Source of the DNA: Pyrus communis
Lineage: Eukaryota; Streptophyta; Magnoliopsida; Rosales; Rosaceae
Direction: 5' to 3'
Length of the DNA: 64,000 bases
Assembly: GCF_963583255.1 (NCBI RefSeq)
Contig: NC_084807.1
Coordinates: 2,501 to 66,500, forward strand
The position numbers and the translations under genes are program-made. Below, in pieces: positions 60,346 through 64,000 of this stretch (the first letter of the stretch is position 1; each line of letters starts with the position of its first letter). A model generated the notes under the pieces. It was not told where the DNA came from. It did not search any database and saw nothing but the letters and a program-made list of their open reading frames with translations.

Positions 60346-60736
60346 CAAAAGGATCCCAATTTTTTGAAAAAAATGGAGATTAGTTGTGGAGCCCACTTGA
60401 CATCGAATTTCAACAATCCGAACTGTCTATTTTCTAAGTTACAATTCATAGATCATCCTTACAAAATTTCAATTCAATCCGAAACCATTTACCTATTTAA
60501 TTATCAAGATCAAAATGTCATTGTTTCTTTATATAAGAAAGTATTCGTTCATTTCTTTAAACCCAATTAGATGTGTTAAATATTTCTGATTTGGCTAATA
60601 TTTTGCAAGGATGATTTATGAGGTACAACTTGAAAAATAGACGGTTCGGATCATTAAAGTTTGATGTGGTGTGGATCCCACAATTAATCCTCAATTTTAT
60701 AAAAAAAAAAATGGGGATCCTTTCCCTTAAAGGCTT
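60346..60736. mobile_element. GGGATCC-end MITE, copy 3
   Basis: Same position in copy B as the element at 38279-38561. Left AAAGGATCCCAATTTTTTG, right AATGGGGATCCTTTCCCTT. Confidence 0.8.
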
Positions 60737-61519
60737 CCTATACATATATATGAAGCCAGTGAAAAATTTCATCCCCAATATCGGAAAATGAGGCTAGATC
60801 CACCACTTGGGTGGACAACGTCTTTCCTTGGGTAGCAAAAAATTAGGTTACATCCAGCCCTAAAAAGCAGTGGGTACGAGAAATGTAATAGCCCATGTTA
60901 AATTGGTTCATTCTCCCCTCACTTGCAAATACACTTATACTCTCATTTTATTTATATTTTTTTTTCATATTTTTTGTTTGTATGTTTAATGGTTAAACAT
61001 AAAATGATACAAGATGTTCTACTAAAAGGGCTTACTTTTATCAATTTCAAAATAAAAACACACTACATATTGAAATGACATTGGTAGCTTAGAGAGCTAA
61101 ACCGAAAACATAAACAAACAACATACCTAAATTGCAAGGGTATTACAATTTAGTAATTTGAAAGCATAAACATGCAAATGGACCTAAATTGTAAAGTCAT
61201 TACAATTTAGTTAGTTAAATGCTACAAACACAAGATTTAGCCTCTTTGTGCATGTTCATACTACATGTGTTATCAAATTATTACGAAGGGCGAAATGAGC
61301 ATTTACATCATCCACTACACTTTGGTTACGTAGATATTGATTCAGTGTTAGAAGATCTCGGTATGCGTCACTCGTGTTGGGTTTTTGAGCATATTATTGA
61401 GATTGATTCAATTCAAATAATCACACGCAACAAAAAATAACATGCAATATGTTATCCTAGTTATATATTTGGTTCGTTGTAATTGATAAAGCAACAAACA
61501 AAGAAAGAGAATATATTAA

Positions 61520-63191
61520 GAGTAAATTACACTTTCATACCTCAGGTTTGGGGTATATTTCAATTCCTTACAATATCTTTAAAATATTTCACTTTTATAC
61601 CTTAAGTACTATTTTATTTCAACATAATACATCCGTTACATTTTCCATCCATTGATCTGTTAAATGCTGAGGTGGCTGCCACATATATGCCACGTGGCTG
61701 CAAAATGTTTGCCACGTGGCAAATAAAAAAAATTTTAATTTTTTTTTTAAAAAACCTGAATTTTCTCAAAAAAAGAAAAAAAAAAAGGGTAAATTACACT
61801 TTCATACCTCAGGCTTGGGGTCTATTTCAATTCCTTACAACATCTTTAAAACATTTCACTTTCATACCTTAAGTTTTATTTTATTTCAAAATAATACCTC
61901 CGTTACATTTTCTATCAATTGATCTGTTAAATGCTGACGTGGCTGCCACATATATACCACGTGGCTGCCAAATGTCTACCATGCAGCAAATAAAAATATT
62001 TTTGTACTTTTTTTTAAAAAACTTGAATTTTCTCAAAAAAAAAAAAAAGAAAATTGAAATAAACCCCATCCCATCTCCCCACAAAACCCATAACCCTTTT
62101 GCCCCACCCACCCACCCAGCTCATCTTCCCCCTTCTTCCCAAAGACCCACATGAGCTGGAACCCCGCTACCTCACCTTGCTTCCCCCCCTCGCGACCCCA
62201 CCCTGCTTCCCCTCTCCCCCTAGAAACCTTACCCTGCTTCCCCCCTCCCGCAACCTAACTCCCTGCGTCTGACTTCACCCAGACCCCAGATCTCAACCCG
62301 GGCGACCCACCTCGCCCAGAACCCGACCCCCACCCTCCTCTTATCTGCAACACCTACCCTCTTCTCCTTCCTCCATCTGTGCCCTGCTCGTCGGTAAGTC
62401 GGTCAGCTCCGACAGCGAGGTATGCATTTAATTTTGTCCTTCAAATTTTGAATTTTTTTGGTGCTTGGTTGGTGGTGGTCTAGATGGAGTTAGGTTTGCT
62501 AAGGGTGGGTGGGGTTGCAGATGAGAGAAGGGAGGGTGGAGGTGAAGAAGAGAAAGGGCTCGGGGAAAGTGGGGGTTTGCTGGGTTTCTTGATGAGAGGG
62601 GAGGTGAAGAGAGTGGAGAGAGGGAGGTGGGTCAAGGGGGGAGAGGGTTTAAGGTTTCTGGGTTTGTTTGTGGGGGTGGGGGGTTGTGGGGAGCTAGGTT
62701 TCAGTTTTTTTTTAATTAAAAAATTTATTTTTTTTGTCACGTGGTGTGCCACGTTGGCAGCCGCGTTAGCACTTAACGGATCAATGGATGGAAAATGTAA
62801 CAGAGGTATTGTTTTGAAATAAAATAGTACTTAAGGTATGAAATTGAAATGTTTTGAAGATGTTGTAAGGAATTGAAATATACCCCAAACCTGAGGTATG
62901 AAAGTGTAATTTACCCTTTTTTTTCAATTTTTTTTCTTTTTTTGAGAAAATTCACGTTTTTTAAAAAAAATTAAAAAAATATTTTTATTTGCCACGTGGT
63001 AGACATTTGGCAACCACATGACATATATGTGGCAGCCAGGTCAGCATTTAACAAATCAATAGATGTAAAATGTAACGGAGATATTATTTTGAAATAAAAT
63101 AGTACTTAAGGTATGAAAGTGAAATGTTTTTAAAATGTTGTAAGGAATTGAAATAGACCCCAAACCTGAGGTATGAAAGTGTAATTTACCC
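61520..63191. mobile_element. Compound Mutator-like foldback with tandem arms, 1672 bp
   Basis: Two left arms (61520 and 61787) face two right arms (ending ~62919 and 63191), all GGGTAAATTACAC type. A single perfect 9-bp duplication ATATATTAA flanks the whole (61511-61519, 63192-63200). The inner pair has no target duplication of its own, and the poly-A/T spacers between arms are also mutually inverted. The core (62060-62700) is C/G-rich, not the usual GAA tract. In copy A the site is empty (AGAGATTAA, 39019-39027). Confidence 0.9.
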
Positions 63192-63770
63192 ATATATTAA
63201 CTTACTTAAATCTCCAGCCATGCGCATGCCGCGTGATTGGATCACCCATTATTCAATATTCCTTTTCATGCTTGCAATCTTCGTCTTCATGGTTGATCAC
63301 ACAAAGCTCCGCAAGTATTGAGCCTCTAAAAGTATCCACACTGATACACTAGCAACCGATGATGGAGTGGTCGATTTAAATGTGCTAGCAAATCTCTCAC
63401 TTAGATCAATATAAAATGGACGGCACTAAGGTGTTTTGGCTTAGGATTTTCCTCTCTTTTATTTGAGAGACAGAACTGAACAACTTTTGCATTGTGTGTA
63501 TTAAGAAAAATATAGAGTACATAGATACTCTTTGCCGCACCCCTTTATACAGTTTAGTTGAATAAATGATGATAAGAAAATAAAACCATGAATAAACTAA
63601 GAAAATACAAAGAAAAAACGACGTTATATGCCATGTTGAATCATCAAATAAAAAAAAAAAAAAAAAAAAAAATTAATGAAAAGGATTTCAAAACTCTAAA
63701 TTTTAACTAAAAATTATATAATAATTTTATTTAATGATAAGGATAAAAGAAAGAATAAAAAAAAAATAAT

Positions 63771-64000
63771 AAAATCAGCCAATGCACTCCATTACATCTT
63801 TTGCAGTCACCCTCTCGCTTTTTGGATATTGGGAAGTTAAGGCCATCTCTAACAGAGGAAAGATTTTTTTTTTTTTTCAAAAAGTAAAAAATTCGTCCAA
63901 AAAAAAAAAAAATGTGAGCAAAGTTGAACTTGATTCCGTTATGAACTTCCTATTTACGACCCGATAGAACCCGAACTTGATGACTAGCCCAACCCAGTTT
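63771..64000. other. Window end, unassigned
   Basis: AGGCCATCTCTAACAGAGG at ~63841 resembles the start of another GGCCATCTCC-type element that would continue past the window. No gene. Confidence 0.4.

Larger units (their letters stand above)
58928..63770. repeat. Segmental duplication, copy B (interrupted)
   Basis: Matches 36969-39600 in the same order. It carries extra sequence at ~60740-61000 and ~61145-61205, and the compound foldback 61520-63191 between the parts equivalent to 39027 and 39028. Confidence 0.85.

Noticed and set aside
1..64000. CRISPR arrays, operons, bacterial promoters, rRNA or tRNA genes
   Set aside because: The window is plant nuclear DNA with telomere and introns; no convincing tRNA or rRNA sequence was seen, and tandem repeats here are telomere, LTR or microsatellite type.

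Overview
This is a chromosome end of a flowering plant. It opens with about 1.76 kb of the C-rich strand of the plant telomere repeat (CCCTAAA and variants). The genes have plant-type introns, and the rest is Ty3/gypsy and copia LTRs, a TRIM, Harbinger, hAT and Mutator-like elements. The LTR and MITE families look like those of woody eudicots, perhaps Rosaceae, but that is only an impression.

Layout. 1-1764: telomere. 1765-~7800: a decayed Ty3/gypsy element on the minus strand, cut inside or just after its integrase C-terminus by the telomere, with a 641-bp hAT MITE in its surviving LTR. 7863-10336: a duplicated block, a decayed interstitial telomere-like tract and a 956-bp Mutator-like foldback. 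10529-11986: intact POLD4 (DNA polymerase delta small subunit), minus strand. 12191-13015: second-family Mutator-like foldback. 13413-22515: probable Harbinger element whose MYB/NAM-associated-type ORF is split by about 6 kb of nested insertions (a Pack-MULE with a captured gene piece, an LTR-like tract, a 2.2-kb solo LTR), with another foldback further in. 23170-27811: intact 8-exon gene for a membrane-anchored haem-binding (EB_dh/DOMON-like) protein, minus strand. 27853-30073: truncated second copy of POLD4 set into the 5' end of that gene. 30180-34190: repeats and LINE debris. 34198-36201: intact VPS62/DUF946 gene. 36969-39600: segmental duplication copy A. 40755-40824: lone first exon resembling KGD4/MRPS36. 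41752-47011: intact ATG4 autophagy protease, 8 exons. 47012-54600: repeat-rich, with a second gypsy leader/LTR fragment. 54610-55075: complete TRIM with PBS, PPT and TSD. 55374-58927: broken foldback and a gypsy-type LTR. 58928-63770: segmental duplication copy B, interrupted by a compound foldback.

Four intact protein genes are supported: POLD4 (replication), the EB_dh protein, VPS62-like and ATG4 (autophagy). For each, the spliced exons give one frame with consistent phases. They are unrelated in pathway and are not an operon. Most other ORFs are simple-sequence or transposon noise. Because segments are duplicated inside the window, several transposons can be dated relative to a duplication by their empty sites in the paralogous copy. 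I found no new enzyme system; the most unusual structures are the tandem-arm Mutator-like foldback at 61520-63191, the mosaic POLD4/EB_dh promoter, and the telomere seated on a broken retrotransposon.
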